DNA of 64,000 nucleotides from Tubulanus polymorphus. Taxonomy: Eukaryota; Nemertea; Palaeonemertea; Tubulaniformes; Tubulanidae. Every line of letters begins with the position of its first letter. Position 1 is the first letter of the stretch. Below are positions 45,701-58,200 of this stretch, piece after piece. A program made the position numbers and the translations under genes. The DNA is taken from NCBI RefSeq assembly GCF_964204645.1, contig NC_134034.1, positions 11,928,462-11,992,461 on the forward strand. Direction: 5' to 3'. The notes beneath the pieces were generated by a model that searched no databases, had not been told where the DNA came from, and worked only from the letters and a program-made list of their open reading frames with translations.

Positions 45701-48700
45701 TACAACCGGCAATAGAGACCGTGGCCTTCGGGTTGAAGGGTTTGTGAACCTGAGCTCCGATTCCAATCCACAGCGTCACTATCAACCCGCTTATCAGACC
45801 TATAAACGAACCCTAGAAAATTCAAACGAAGAATACAGATTTCAATAATAGCCGTTGATAAAACACTATATCCGATCACGATTGATAAAACACTATATCC
45901 GTCCAATATCGCGACAAGCCCCTGTCATATTCTATGGGAGGCCATAGGTAAAGGCAAGGGTCTGAAAGGTCATCGGATACTAGATGTTATAGAGTATATG
46001 CCGCATGCAACAGGTCCCGTTATACGCCGAACACGTACCTTCCAATTTGACCAAGGTATAAACATTCCTAAAGTGAACACGCCTAGTACAGGACCACCTA
46101 TCATTCCGAACAGACCCAGAGCCGCCTGTAACACGCCTCCCAGCTGAGCGGCCACGAACGTCAGTCCTATACATATCACCCCGTAGATAACCGCTTAAAA
46201 AAGTAAGAAAGACATTTCATAAACATCTAGAATACGGACACGAGGAAAATAGTGAGAATCTATGAAACACCAACGTGCGAGTTCCGCGGGTAGTGAGCTA
46301 GAATTAATTCTTGAATTTAATTTTTAGTTAATTTCGAAGGTTTAACTATTCTGTGAGGTCAAATTTAAACTCACAACTGTGGAACTGCAGTCTATAGATA
46401 CCAGTACATAGAAACAGTTTCTCTATCGATAGTTGATTCAGGGTCCGATCTAGGGAATGAAAGCCACTTGCCCGGGATAAGCATATCTGAAATTTTGCTT
46501 GCCCCTTCCAAAAGCTACTTGCCTTACAGAGGCAGTCCAATCGGTGACACTATGATTCCTTTTCTCAACAAATTTATCGCGAAAACGAAATACGTTAGAA
46601 ATCCGTTGTCGGAATGGGAAAAAAAGCTTTGTGGCATAAATTGCACTAGCCCGGGGCACAAGTGATAATGATAACCTACTTGCCCTGATGAGGAGATACT
46701 TGCCCCGGGTAATGGGACAAATGCTTAGATCGGACCCTGTGATTGGAACAACCGATGTCTCTGCTCTGCAAGTTCCTCACATAATTCTAGTTCATATTTA
46801 CGCATCATGTACGCGAATGGCAAAACCTTTATTCGATTAAGTTCTAAATGTCTTAGAGAGACACGATTGAGAGGAAACCGCGGTATCGATCTAAACAACT
46901 GTTATTGTTTTTTTTCAAAAAGCAAAAACTATTGTTTAAAGTGATATCGTGGGTTTCTCTCAATGATAGTCGGCATCAAGACTGGAAACCGTCTGAACTA
47001 TTTACAACGTTTGACCTACCTAAAATTTTAGCTACAATTGTAGCCCTTTTGTCGTTCATCCCTTTACAACAAACTAACAGCACGATATCTTTCAACGTTA
47101 TAGCCGCTAAGGAGTTCAATCCTGATGATATTGTACTGGAAAAAATATCGATATGACTTATTACAGTGGAAACTCGTTACAACGAACTTCAAGAGACCAG
47201 AAAATCTGTTCGTTATAACTGATAGTTCTATATACAAGAGAACCTCGTTACAACGAACTTCAGAAGACCAGAAAATATGCTCGTTATAACTGATAGTTCT
47301 ATATACAAGAGAACCTCGTTACAACGAACTTCAGAAGACCAGAAAATATGCTCGTTATAACTGATAGTTCTTTATACAGTGGATTCTCGGTACAACGAAA
47401 TTCTGGAGACCAGAAAATCTGTTTATTAAAACCAATAGTTCACTAGATCCAGTATGAAATTACTAAAAGTCATAAAAGTCAAGTCGTGTTAGAACGGCTG
47501 TAGGTTCTGAGTCCAATTCGCAGAGAAAGAAATAATTTGTTTTCTTTTCTTCGATGTTCTGACTAAAATTTGCTAATTGTGGTCGTGGCACCCACTGTTA
47601 TGTTATGATATCATTTTATGTGACCACAGTCTGCGAGATCATGTCCAGGTCGAGACGGCAAACAAACCTTCCATAGACCACTCATGCGCAATCTATAGAT
47701 CGACCGAATAGGTCGGATTTCGATTGTTCTGGCACAAACCAGTTCGTGGCACGTACGACAAAAGGTATCCGTGTTATTGTGGTGACGGCTCTGTGGGCTC
47801 AGTTTTGTACACGAGAATTTTACGACGAAACGGTGGATGAGCTACACATATTTACGTATCTACATTTTGCCCTGAGATTTTACTACGCACGTACAAACTA
47901 ACCTCAATGATCCGCTGAAGAGGCAAGCCACAAACAGACCGGGCAAACCTGTGACATGATTCAAATTTTGCATCACGAACAGCGGTAGGAGCTGTAAATA
48001 GAAAGAAGAGAATCAATAATTTATTTTAAAATTTAGACACAATAAACTGTAATAGCAGGACCCAGTTCCACAGTTGTGAGTTAGAGTTAACTCTGAGTTA
48101 AAGTTAGTTCATTTTCAATGATTTAACTCAGAGTTAAATCTTAACTCGGAACTGTGGAACTGGGCCCAGGTGATTAGATTCAGTGATACGGGCATGGTGA
48201 CGTCATATGTGTTTTTATGGAGGCGGACATTTTTCATCGATAAACTATTCTTTTTTCAAACATCTTAAAACAAACTATAATAGCAAAAGTCTGATTTAGA
48301 GAAACGAGTAATATGATGTCGTCATTGGTGGTTTTATGGAGGCGGCCATTTTTTTCCATTACCTGATCCTGTTTTTTGACCAGTCCCAGCGTCAACGGGT
48401 CGCAATCTTTATAGGTGGCATAAATGATCATTCCGCACATTGAGGACAGTGTCATCAATAGGACCAGTCCTGGCAAGTTGATCCACATAGCACTGGAAGA
48501 AAATAAGTCACAGATTCTTACGAAAAGATCATTTCGTTCGAACGAAAAACATTTCGTTCGAACCTGTTTTATCAAATCAATCAATCAATCAAACGAAAAG
48601 ATTATTTCGTTCGAATTTATTTCTGACCATGTCCCTTCCGGGGCTCCGTAACAGAGAGAGACTTACATTTGAGCATACTTTAGTTTCGGTACTGTGATCG

Positions 48701-51700
48701 CGCGTTGTACTTGAGCTTGGTTGACGCCATAAATAGCAATCCACGTGAAATATCCGCCGATAGCTAGAGACCAGACGGTGTGCCGAGTCTTCGGGTCCAT
48801 GTCAAAACTGCAAAATACGTGATCTCATTTTTCTGGATTTGACTCTTTAAAAACGAAAATACAGTCAAACTCGGTCAAGTCATAATATCAGAGATATCAT
48901 CAGTATTTTTGAGTCCTAATTCATGCATGCATTACTATGTAATGGTAAATCTTGATGATTCTCTACCACTTCTCTACAACTTGGCTTCTAAAATCGCCAA
49001 GTTTCTTTATTTCATGATTCATTTTTGTCTCCGTAGATTTTTCAAACATTTGAACACGACGAGCCACGCCAGGCTGTGTGACTTACTTGAAGAATTCGAT
49101 CCTGTCGCCGGCTACATTCGCCGCCCAGACGTTCGACCATCCGCCGTGGTCTATACAGCCCTGAACGATAACGGCTATCAAACCGGCGAACATCATACAA
49201 ACCTGGAACGTATCCGTCCACATCACAGCTTTCATTCCACCCTATAAACAACAACAAAAAAACAAACCGGTGCGTATTTACAGGAAACCCTGCGACCAGG
49301 GGACCACCCACATCCGCGTTTTTTGAGATGATACTTACAATTGTGGTGTAAAATGTACAAACAATTCCAACTGCGATTACAGAACCCCATAAAGTAAAAC
49401 CAGTCACTGCAATGAATATGAAGATCAATTATTCAACTTTTAATTTATCAACTAAAATTGTTCCGTGTTATATTTATACAATGTATTGTTCCTGTTATTT
49501 TGAAACCGTCATGCGAAACCGTATTCGAAACCGTCATGCATTCAAAGTACGACCAATTTACAACCAATCGAAAGAAATTATCAGTAAAAAGTATATTTCC
49601 TGTGTGAACGTGGTGTGAAAGAGAGTGTTATTGGGTGTACGAGGGTGGCATGAACATCTTATAAACCTTAACAGGTTTCTTCGTGTATCCCTCCATCTTG
49701 AATTTATTGTATCACTTTGTACGATTAGCATAACTAGAAATTCTTAGTACGAAAATAAAATTATTATTATTTTGTTTATTAAATCACTGATCGTATCTCG
49801 ATGCTACCATTCTGGTTTATTGTACTTCGCTGTGATCTACGTACTTTTGATGTTTTTATAACTCTTCGTGTGGAGAAAATAAACTATACTGAATCAATGT
49901 CGAATCGGCAATTGAAAAAAAGTAAACCGTATTGAATTTTCTTAAAAGGTATTTTATCAACGATACCGTTAACAAAAACCCATAACCTAAATTACAATTC
50001 GATGTTATACAAACGCAACTGGTACTTATATTCCCAAGAGAGAATTGTTGTCACTTGTGACAAAACAGAAAAAAATTTAGATTGCAAAAAACTGCATTGA
50101 TAAAAAAAAAGTTTATTTTGTCAATCTGAAAAGCGATCGGTTCTGAAAAATACCGTGCTCTTTTTAAGCATTCTATTCATAATCCGGTGTGAATACAAGT
50201 AGGTTGGTGTGTATTTCGAAGAATAGCTTGAAGAGAGGATTGTACCTTAATAGCCTTTTTCAAAACTGATTTATTATGCAAGTGTATTGTTGTCACAAAA
50301 ATGGCTCATGGAATAGAGCCGAACCGTCAAATATAATTTTAGTTTTAGAACATGTCTCATAGAATTGAGTATAAACGTCACTACTCTCTTAGTTTTGAAA
50401 GTGGCTCGTAGAATTGAGTCTAAACGTCACTACTCTCTTAGTTTTGAAAATGGCTCGTAGAATTGAGTCTAAACGTCACTAGTCTCTTAGTTTTGAAAAT
50501 GGCTCGTAGAATTGAGTCTTAACGTCACTACTCTCTAAGTGTTTTTTTCATGTTGGCTTTTCCCTCGGTCGAAGAACGTACGTACTTTTAGATATATACA
50601 TAAGTATTCCCATTTCATTTCACGAGGTGATCACGTGCAGTTATTGGGGAAACCACCTGTCGATTATGTCGATCAATTACTCTATTTTTTTTCGCGTGGA
50701 TCAAAGCAAACAATTTCAGTCTAGAAAATTGCCAGCGCACGTAAATCGTGATTCACAAATCCAACGCATGACACGACGACCATGTTTTATTTCTGGTTGC
50801 AGCCAAAACAATCCGTAGCAACTGTCTTCGTTAAAAATATGTTGCTCTTTTTTCGGAGCTTATGTTGTGGGATTAAACTAACCACACCGATTACTATACT
50901 TAGATATTATCAGCAGATATCCCGGGTGTCACTAGGATTTTTTCAAAGGGGGTCAGAATTAATACAAGCGGAACTATATGCCATACTTTATCCACCGAGC
51001 ATTTCTGAATTCTTGGATGTTGCTTGAGAACGTTCTTATATTATAAATAGTCTTAATTTTTTGAATTTGCGGAGTTTGGGAAGGACGTTTTCTGGACCTT
51101 TTTTCAAGGCAAAATAATTATGAAATTCCCGGAATGTTAAAAAGAGGAACTAAAGAAATGCGGAAATTGGATTTAAAAAGGGGGTCGCCCGCATCCGGCC
51201 TTCAACTGGGGATTTGTTCTATTGACACGACACACTTTATCGCCATCAAATTACCTTCTAACGGTGTGTGAGTTGTTGGCAGATGAAGAATAAACTGAAC
51301 TTTTTTTACTTCAGAGTGTTACCACTTAACACTGGAGGTCATTAGGGAACTGGGTGAATGGGTCGTGGGCTCCGCGGGGACTTAACTCTCAACTTGATCT
51401 GTTATCTATCTTCATCTCTCGCGCCATCTGTTCATGTTTGTAAAAACAACCGTTGATATACTAGAGTCGTGTTATCCGAAGGATGTTCAGTACATGACCT
51501 CTCCGAACTTTAGACCGTCGATTCCACAGTCGTTAAACTGATAAGATATGTAAGGGGAATTTTGTATGAGAAAATCTTAAAACATTGATATCGTTCACAC
51601 CAGTCTCCTGGCGTGGCGAACCCCTTAACAATAGATGCATTCAGACGATAGTCGTCGTTTCATTCTAAGATTCTCGCGTACAGAACTGAGCCCAAAGAGC

Positions 51701-54339
51701 CGTCACCACAATAACACGGGCACCCTTTGTCGTACACGCCACGAACTGGTTTGTACCAGAACAATCAAAAACCGACCTATTCGGTCAATCTATAGATTGC
51801 GCATGAGTGGTCTGTCGAAGGATTATTCGAGCACGCCTTGAGCATCGCCCCGCATAGACCAGGGTCATATAAAATGATAAACGCACGACCTGAGATGCCA
51901 CGACCACAGTTTTGTAGATTTTTTAGTTCATAAACGATGCGGAATGTAACGCGCTGAACCCTGCGCGAACTGAACCGAACGCGATTTTGGGTCAACTGAA
52001 GTTGAAAGCTTGATTTCAAATTTCACCCAGCTCTCTAGCTCCGAAGTAAATGATTTCAGTGCGAACTCAAACAATGACCTTCGATTGTACTGTCTAATAT
52101 ATCATTTTCTATTGAAATTTTTGTTGAACTTTATTTGAATAGTTCGCAGAAATCTATCGCACTGCAGTGACGTCGTGTACATTATGATGTATTTACATTA
52201 AACTTATTAGACGCTACTTTGACCCTTACTGCCGATAGCTATTCTCGCTGCAAGTCGTCACTGTTCAAATCAGGGTCACACAATAAAGTCCCGGCTCAAA
52301 CAATCGTGCGTCTAGTAGCACTTTTATTTCATTATTATTATCGACAACACGACTGCACCTCCAGGACCCTCGATTGAGTTATAATAGCCGTCTAACTTTA
52401 AAGAAATATTTACTCGGAAGTTTAGAAACTATTTCTATCAAAACACTTGTATTCTTTATGTATTTTGGAGGGGTTGAGTGCAATGAAAAAGTATTTTCGT
52501 GAACTTGTACAATGTATCGTGGAACTGGGTCCAGGGTCATATCAAACCAACACAACTGTGGAACTGGGTTCGAGTCGAATTAGACCCACACAACTGTGGA
52601 ACTGGGCTCAGAGTCGATTAAAACCCACACAACTGTGGAACTGGGTTCGAGTCAAATTAAACCTACACAACTGTGGAACTGGGTTCAGAGTCAAATTGAA
52701 CCTACACAACTGTGGATCTGGGTTCGAGTCGAATTAGACCCACACAACTGTTGAACTGGGTCAAGGAGAATTAATGAGAATTCCCATGCGGTAATTAAAT
52801 AAACACACACCACTTAGTAATTATTATGCCACGTTTACAAATATAGGCTACAAAATCATTACAAATTGTAACAATCATTGACAAATTACTACAACGTATG
52901 AAAGTTCGCGACCCGGATAATACAGAACACGTGATTAGTACTGAATTAAATAGATAGCAGAATTCTGATTAAATGAAACACAAATAAATTTATTAATGTC
53001 AATTTATTATTCCACAAAAGCGGGATGTGTTCCTGTTATTAGCGACGTTATCAGACATTTACTGAGCGCATCCGCGTTTTTTGATGAAAACTTATCTCGT
53101 TAAAACTTACCCGCATTCAAAGCCAGTGATGGAGCGTACAACACAATAGCCATGTACAATGTCTAGAATGTAAAATTGCGTTCATTAGTTCTACAATCAG
53201 AATTGAATCGATTCGGAAGATTAAGTCATTTAACAGGTACATGCTCACTGGTCGGAGCGGATCAATGCAGAAAATTAGCAATTGTTGTTAAAACTATACG
53301 ATATTTCAACAAAACAGCAAAAACCCCTAGATCTTAAAATAGATTTTTACCGAATTTGGGCTTTTTGTTTTGTTAACATATATGAATTTGTCAAGATCAA
53401 GGAGAATTTGAGTTATTAAAATATTGGTCATCAGTAGAAAATCAACGGTGGGGCTAATTAGAATATTCAGTTTTCATAAAAAACAAGAAAGAAATTGTAA
53501 AAATGGGCTTGCTGACATGGTTGTACTGAAAGCTGGCTTGGTGGTTTGTATTTCTGTAGTAGAATTAATCGAACTTTGAATTGATTACTTTTTAAAGAGC
53601 TAAGAGATCGGTGTTGTCTTACATCACTACATGAAATGTTACACTCGGGGACTGGGAATCGGATAAAAAAAATTTGAAAAAATACGATCGGCAATCATCG
53701 GCAAGGCTTCGGATGCGAGCAATTGGATAGATTTCATGGCGCCGTTTTTTAAATTCAGATCTTACCATTTGGAATATGAAACAACACGCGCACGCGATAC
53801 GCAGAGCCTTGTGAAACCGTAGCTCCAGATACTGAAAAAAAGAAATTAAACAACTGGACAAACTTTTTTGCCGGATAAGAATCTGTTTTGTTTCGGGAAC
53901 AAATGTGCGTCCCTTTTCAAAAATGGGACGTAAATCGAGATCGGATTTTTTATCTAAAGGAAATCAATCGAAGAATTTTATTTACCTCGAAAACACTGGT
54001 CACTCCGAGATTGTAGAACATCGGAATGAACACGTGAGCCGCTAGTGGACAGACGAAAAAATACGACAGCCCGATAGCCATATACTGTGTACCGTACACG
54101 TACAGTTCAGCCGGCGTTCCCAATATCGTAATAGCCGACATGAAACTAGCCAACAACGATAGAGAAACCGGGAAAAACGACATTTGTCGATCAGCCATCA
54201 GGAAAGTGTGCGTCGTACTCTGTCGATTTCCCGTGCATCCGTAATAGATTCCGATTCCGGCCGAAACTACTAAAACTATACCGAAAACGACGTAATCCCA
54301 AGCAGAAAACTGCGGTATATAACTCATATCCACGGCCAT
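42739..54339 (-). CDS. SLC5A8-like: Sodium-coupled monocarboxylate transporter, SLC5A8/SLC5A12 type
   Basis: A plasma-membrane symporter of the SLC5 family; vertebrate SLC5A8/12 carry lactate, pyruvate, short-chain fatty acids and nicotinate with sodium. Minus-strand exons in order: 53986-54339, 53766-53831, 53111-53162, 49339-49406, 49087-49241, 48667-48807, 48363-48492, 47903-47991, 47020-47135, 46039-46193, 45622-45812, 45037-45140, 43889-44007, 43633-43695, 42739-42894; 1959 nt, 652 aa (human SLC5A8 is 610). Family marks include SLSLLASFMSAITILGTPAE, GGMKAVMWTDTFQ, IYGVNQAQVQR, GLPGLFVACLFSGSLSTISS (a sodium-site region) and LGGVLQAALGLFGMIGGP. The loop before the last membrane segment is Thr-rich with NIT and NFT glycosylation sites. 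The tail has a CCCLPKK cluster and ends ETHM, a possible PDZ ligand like the TRL end of human SLC5A8. Exon 9 is AT-rich and easy to miss. The start at 54339 opens the conserved exon MAVDMSYIPQF. Confidence 0.92.
43265..43276 (-). other. Possible alternative last exon of the SLC5A8/12-like gene (TDF then stop)
   Basis: After exon 14 (phase 0) a 3' splice site (ttttcgcag on the minus strand) is followed by T-D-F-stop. Used instead of the exon at 42894, it would end the protein EEFTTDF, which still fits a T-x-hydrophobic PDZ pattern. It may be chance. Confidence 0.2.
44120..44225. mobile_element. MITE 'cagttccacagttgtgag' type
   Basis: Ends ggaacccaattccactgcaa and ctcagaactgtggaactggg, in intron 12 of the SLC5A8/12-like gene. 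Confidence 0.6.
44262..44515. mobile_element. Near-perfect 250-bp palindrome with paired hammerhead-like motifs
   Basis: Each arm (about 110 bp) contains cctgatgatggctaatagtc-type sequence followed by tttagccgaaacg. The outer ends are aaatcccacaatgaa-like, similar to 41972-42150. Intron 12 of the SLC5A8/12-like gene. Confidence 0.8.
45195..45612. repeat. 48-bp minisatellite, SLC5A8/12-like intron 11
   Basis: Eight to nine units of aaaactaagagagtagggac + gtttagactcaattctacga. The complementary array is at 50355-50540. Confidence 0.9.
46438..46741. mobile_element. MITE 'agggtccgatctaag' type, copy 2
   Basis: Ends cagggtccgatctaggga and gcttagatcggaccctg, interior acttgcccc repeats. Intron 9 of the SLC5A8/12-like gene. 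Confidence 0.65.
47160..47445. repeat. 72-bp tandem repeat with 'acagtggaaactcgttacaac' unit
   Basis: Four units, the first starting acagtggaaactcgttacaa, then ctcgttataactgatagttc. The unit start resembles ends of pogo/Tigger-type DNA transposons, but no transposase is seen. Confidence 0.7.
47590..47815. repeat. Dispersed repeat, inverted partner of 51690-51910
   Basis: Shares actcatgcgcaatctataga and accagttcgtggc with 51690-51910 in opposite orientation. SLC5A8/12-like intron 8. Confidence 0.7.
48058..48169. mobile_element. MITE 'cagttccacagttgtgag' type, best-preserved copy
   Basis: Ends ggacccagttccacagttgt and cggaactgtggaactgggcc with clear tgagttagagttaactc inner arms. Intron 7 of the SLC5A8/12-like gene. 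Confidence 0.75.
50355..50540. repeat. 48-bp minisatellite, inverted relative of 45195-45612
   Basis: Four units of cgtagaattgagtctaaacg + tcactactctcttagttttg, the reverse complement of the intron 11 array. Intron 3 of the same gene. Confidence 0.9.
51690..51910. repeat. Dispersed repeat, inverted partner of 47590-47815
   Basis: Contains agccgtcaccacaataacac and tctatagattgcgcatgagt. SLC5A8/12-like intron 3. Confidence 0.7.
52505..52768. repeat. 39-bp minisatellite, SLC5A8/12-like intron 3
   Basis: About seven units of cacaactgtggaactgggtt + cgagtcgaattagacc. Confidence 0.9.
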
Positions 54340-55289
54340 GATTATTGCCGTAGTCGCTGTGAGTGTGAATAGAAAGTTCGCTCTCGCTTCTTACTTCACA
54401 ACTAGGCCGACTGCCTGACGAGATTGAACTAACAGCACTCTCGCTAGTTTTGAGTGGTAGTTTAGAACTGGTGTCGGTTTGTCCTGGAACTGAACTGCCG
54501 GTTCACCCACACACTAACGCGACAGAGGCCTTCTGGGTATCCGCCTGTCAAGCATTTTCCGAAAAATACTACGTCACTGTTTGATTACGATTGATAAACA
54601 AACATAAGTCACCGTTATCAATAGTCAATTGAACGTTTATCGATCTTCTCGTGAAAGATTTCGCATAAGGGGCCATTTAAAGGCGATTAGTAGATAACCA
54701 CTAATCTGGCTGATAAAGACCGATTCGATGAGCCGGGAACGTTTTAGTTGTACTAAGTCAACTAACCAACCTTTGGGTGCCCGGCCGGGCCCGTATTGAC
54801 TGACCCACAGAGGAACCCCCCCCCCCATTAAGATAGTATTTCAGTCGGGTGCTACCCTTTCAGTCCAACCGGGCGTCCACAGGCACGACGATCCGAACTC
54901 ATAGATTTCTCCCAGTGACTCAAAATGGCAGACTTGCATTAGCAGGGGTCCGTAGCTTAAAAGTTGGTTAAAGATAACCGGTGGAATTTATTAGTTTCTG
55001 TAAAAGCGTTACAAAATACGATCTTTTGTAGTTTTTTTGGTAAGTATTGTCGCCGTCCCGCCGGAGCTAGCCCGCGATTGAGAAGTGTGGAGCACGCCCC
55101 TTAACGCGCAAACTAATGGCAGCCGCGATACGAGACTCGTCGTGGGTGATGCTTGTTAGAGTAGAGAACTGCCCGATACGGTATTTTGTATCTCTCACAC
55201 ACGCATTCTCGAGCACGTAAACGCGGAAGTAATGCTCGACGGAAAAGTTGTAATTTTCGCGACCATATGTTGCGTTCAAAACAACAATC
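54340..55289. promoter_or_regulatory. Divergent promoter interval of the SLC5A8/12-like and EAF genes
   Basis: 950 bp between opposite start codons. It holds a short C-run near 54819-54827 and a GC-richer part at 55050-55290 that probably serves EAF. No convincing TATA box. Confidence 0.4.
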
Positions 55290-58200
55290 ATGAATGAATC
55301 AGTTTTAGATATCGACGATAAAGTCAACGAGTTAGTTTTAGGCGACAGTTTCTTCAAAGATGGAGCCGCATTTCACGCCATTCGCTGTGAGTTAAAAGGA
55401 AATTCCTATCAACAATGTTTCAACAATTTTTTTTTCTTCGACTTCACCTTTTGAAATGAATACTATTGAAATGTGGTTTCAGATGATTTTAAACCGGCCT
55501 CTGTTGATACGAGTCAAGTGGCAGAAATCGACGTAGGAAGCGGTAATCAGGTCTCAGTAACAGTCCCACATGTTGAGGTAATCAATAATTTGTGGAAATT
55601 TTGCTGATGCCGCGATATTTGTGTAAACGCTATTTTATTTTAGCCGCCATCTTTATAGAACGAGATATACTATTGAAAATAATGATAAAATCGATTTATT
55701 AGGTAAGGGTTTGAAAACAGTAAGGTGCACATGCGCCATGTAAAGCAGCCAATCCGAACGAGCCGAGTTGTCAGAAAAAAAAGCGTTAGGCCTAACAGGA
55801 ATAATATCAATCGGCAAAATAAATATTGCCAATCGATAAAATACCCCCCCCCCCCACCCGAACCTACTGGCTACTATCCCTAGAATAATGATTATTTCTA
55901 AGATCCCATGTTCTTATATGAAGATTCAAGTTGATTTCGTATATTAGACCGCTTCTTCCTTGAACCCTTGAATCCTTGGATCGAGCTGAATTCGAAAATA
56001 TTATCAGTTTCATGAAAAAGTAAAACCCTTTCAGTGCGTCTACACCGCAGTGCAGTGTATAAATCAGTGATAGATTTTGCTAGTACGCCGCACTGCGGTG
56101 TATTGATGTAATTAGTAATTAGTTTTTATCGCTATTGAAAGATGGTAGCACCTGTCAAACATAGTGAAATATCAGTAACTAATGATACACCGCGCCGTGG
56201 TGTAGACGCACTATAGTGGTATTCCCGTTATTCAACACACTAGGGTGGAATTTTTCAAAATTTTCAAAATATCTCCAGCACTATAGGGTATTAATTAGTC
56301 ACCACTGAAAGGGTTAAGCTTATAGTGATTGAGTTTGAATTTTTGTCCTCACTAAAAACATGAAGTAACTTTCAAGCGCGTAACGCAGAAAGTTAGGTTT
56401 TATTTTTCTTTCGTGTCAGGGTTCCGGTACGAGTCACACGGTTTATAAAGGCAACAAACGACCGTCGACGAAAGAATGCGTTCTAATCATCGACAACGTC
56501 ACCGGCGAGATACGCCTCGAAAAACTCGAGTCGACTTTACAGTTGAAAAAAACGCGTATGGAAGGATCGCGCCGCCTCGGGCAAGTGAGCGCGGCGACGA
56601 CCGCGCGCCCGGTCACGCCGTCCGACATGAAAATGAAAGATTTACGAACTTCGCCGAATAAAAAACTCGCGAAAAAACAATCGAAGCATCACCACCACCA
56701 TCATCAAAAACAGACGGAAAATAGTTCCTCGTCGACGAGTAGTAATACACCGCAGCCGGTGAAGAAAGAAGTTCCGTCTGCTGCGAGTAAGAAACAGGTG
56801 GCAGCACCGGAGCCAGTGAGACCGGAACCGACGTGTCTTATGAAATCGGAAACTGTTAAAGGTACGCTTTATTACCATTACTGAAAATATGGCGGCCTCT
56901 ATGAAATCACCCTATGACATCACTTGTTATTGGGTCAAGATTACTAGGTACCGGGTAATTGCATTCATTTGATGATAGCTCAGGCAATGTTTGAATGCAG
57001 CCATATTTTCGTAGAACATCCACTTCGAATTCAATGATGTCATTGAGAGATTTATGGAGCCAGCCATCTTTTCTTGATCTGTTCAGTGCTGACCAATTCT
57101 TACGCTAAAATGCTGGAGATAATTTGAATACAATGCATTTTGAAATGTTCCACCCTTGTGCGTCGTATAACAGTGCAGTGTCTTGTTAGTTACTATTTCT
57201 AACATGTCACAATAACAAAATGTAGATGATCCCAGCAGTATTACGGAATTTGGTTGCAATCTATCGGAGTATTGAAGTGTTCCCTCCATATACTGGAATT
57301 CTAAAGGGGCTGCATTCATCGTTAAGAGTATGTTGAAGTTGCAAGGCTTTCGATCCCCCCAAAAATACAGGTGTAATTTTCTATTGCTGGTATGGGTAGC
57401 AAATTTCTTATAAAGGGTGGCTGGTATTCAGAGGGGTGGATGTAATAATGAATGGGGTGGCCGCCCTTCTAAAACCTGTTGTGGGCCCCTCTAAAACGTG
57501 TTGTGGTGAACACTGCCCAGAGGTCTTTTGTAGGCATTAAAAGATATTAAGCGTATGTATGGTGAATCTTTTGATATTTCAGTATCTCGTAACAGCGCGT
57601 CGTCCCCGGTAGAAACTATGGACGATTCCTCGGATAGTAACAGTAGTTCAGATGACGATAGTTCCAGTTCTAGCAGTGATTCAGATTCTGATTCCGGGCC
57701 CGAATCGAATCGGCCGCCGGCGCCACCTGGACCTCCGCCGGTGCAACCCGCACCACCACCGCCGGCGCCACCTACCGTCAAGCAACCATCGCCGAGACTA
57801 TCATCTCCTCAAACTGATTACATGAATACTTTGAGTACGTTGGTTATTTTATCGTTCATTCTTAGGAGAAAGATTTCTGGACCCTGTTTTTCCGCAGTTT
57901 GTGATTTTGGTTCTAGAAATGAATTGATTTTAACCCAGAATTAACTCTTAAAACTGAGGAACTGAATCTTGAGTTCATAGTTAACTCTTACTCACAGCTG
58001 TTCCGTGGGATCCTGAGTTCAGAGTTAACTCTAGTTTACAACTGAGGAAATGGATCCTGAGTTCAGAATTAACTCTAGTTTACAACTGTTCCACTGGATC
58101 CTGAGTTCAGAGTTAACTCTAGTTTACAACTGAGGAAATGGATCCTGAGTTCAGAGTTAACTCTAACTCACAGCTGTTCCACTGGATCCTGATTTCAGAG

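Noticed and set aside
46905-47156. Plus-strand 83-codon open frame
   Set aside because: It is the shadow of the minus-strand exon 9 of the SLC5A8/12-like gene, which fits the family (STISSGLNSLAAITLKD).
56613-56878. Minus-strand frames opposite EAF exon 3
   Set aside because: Shadows of the Lys/His/Ser-rich EAF coding region.
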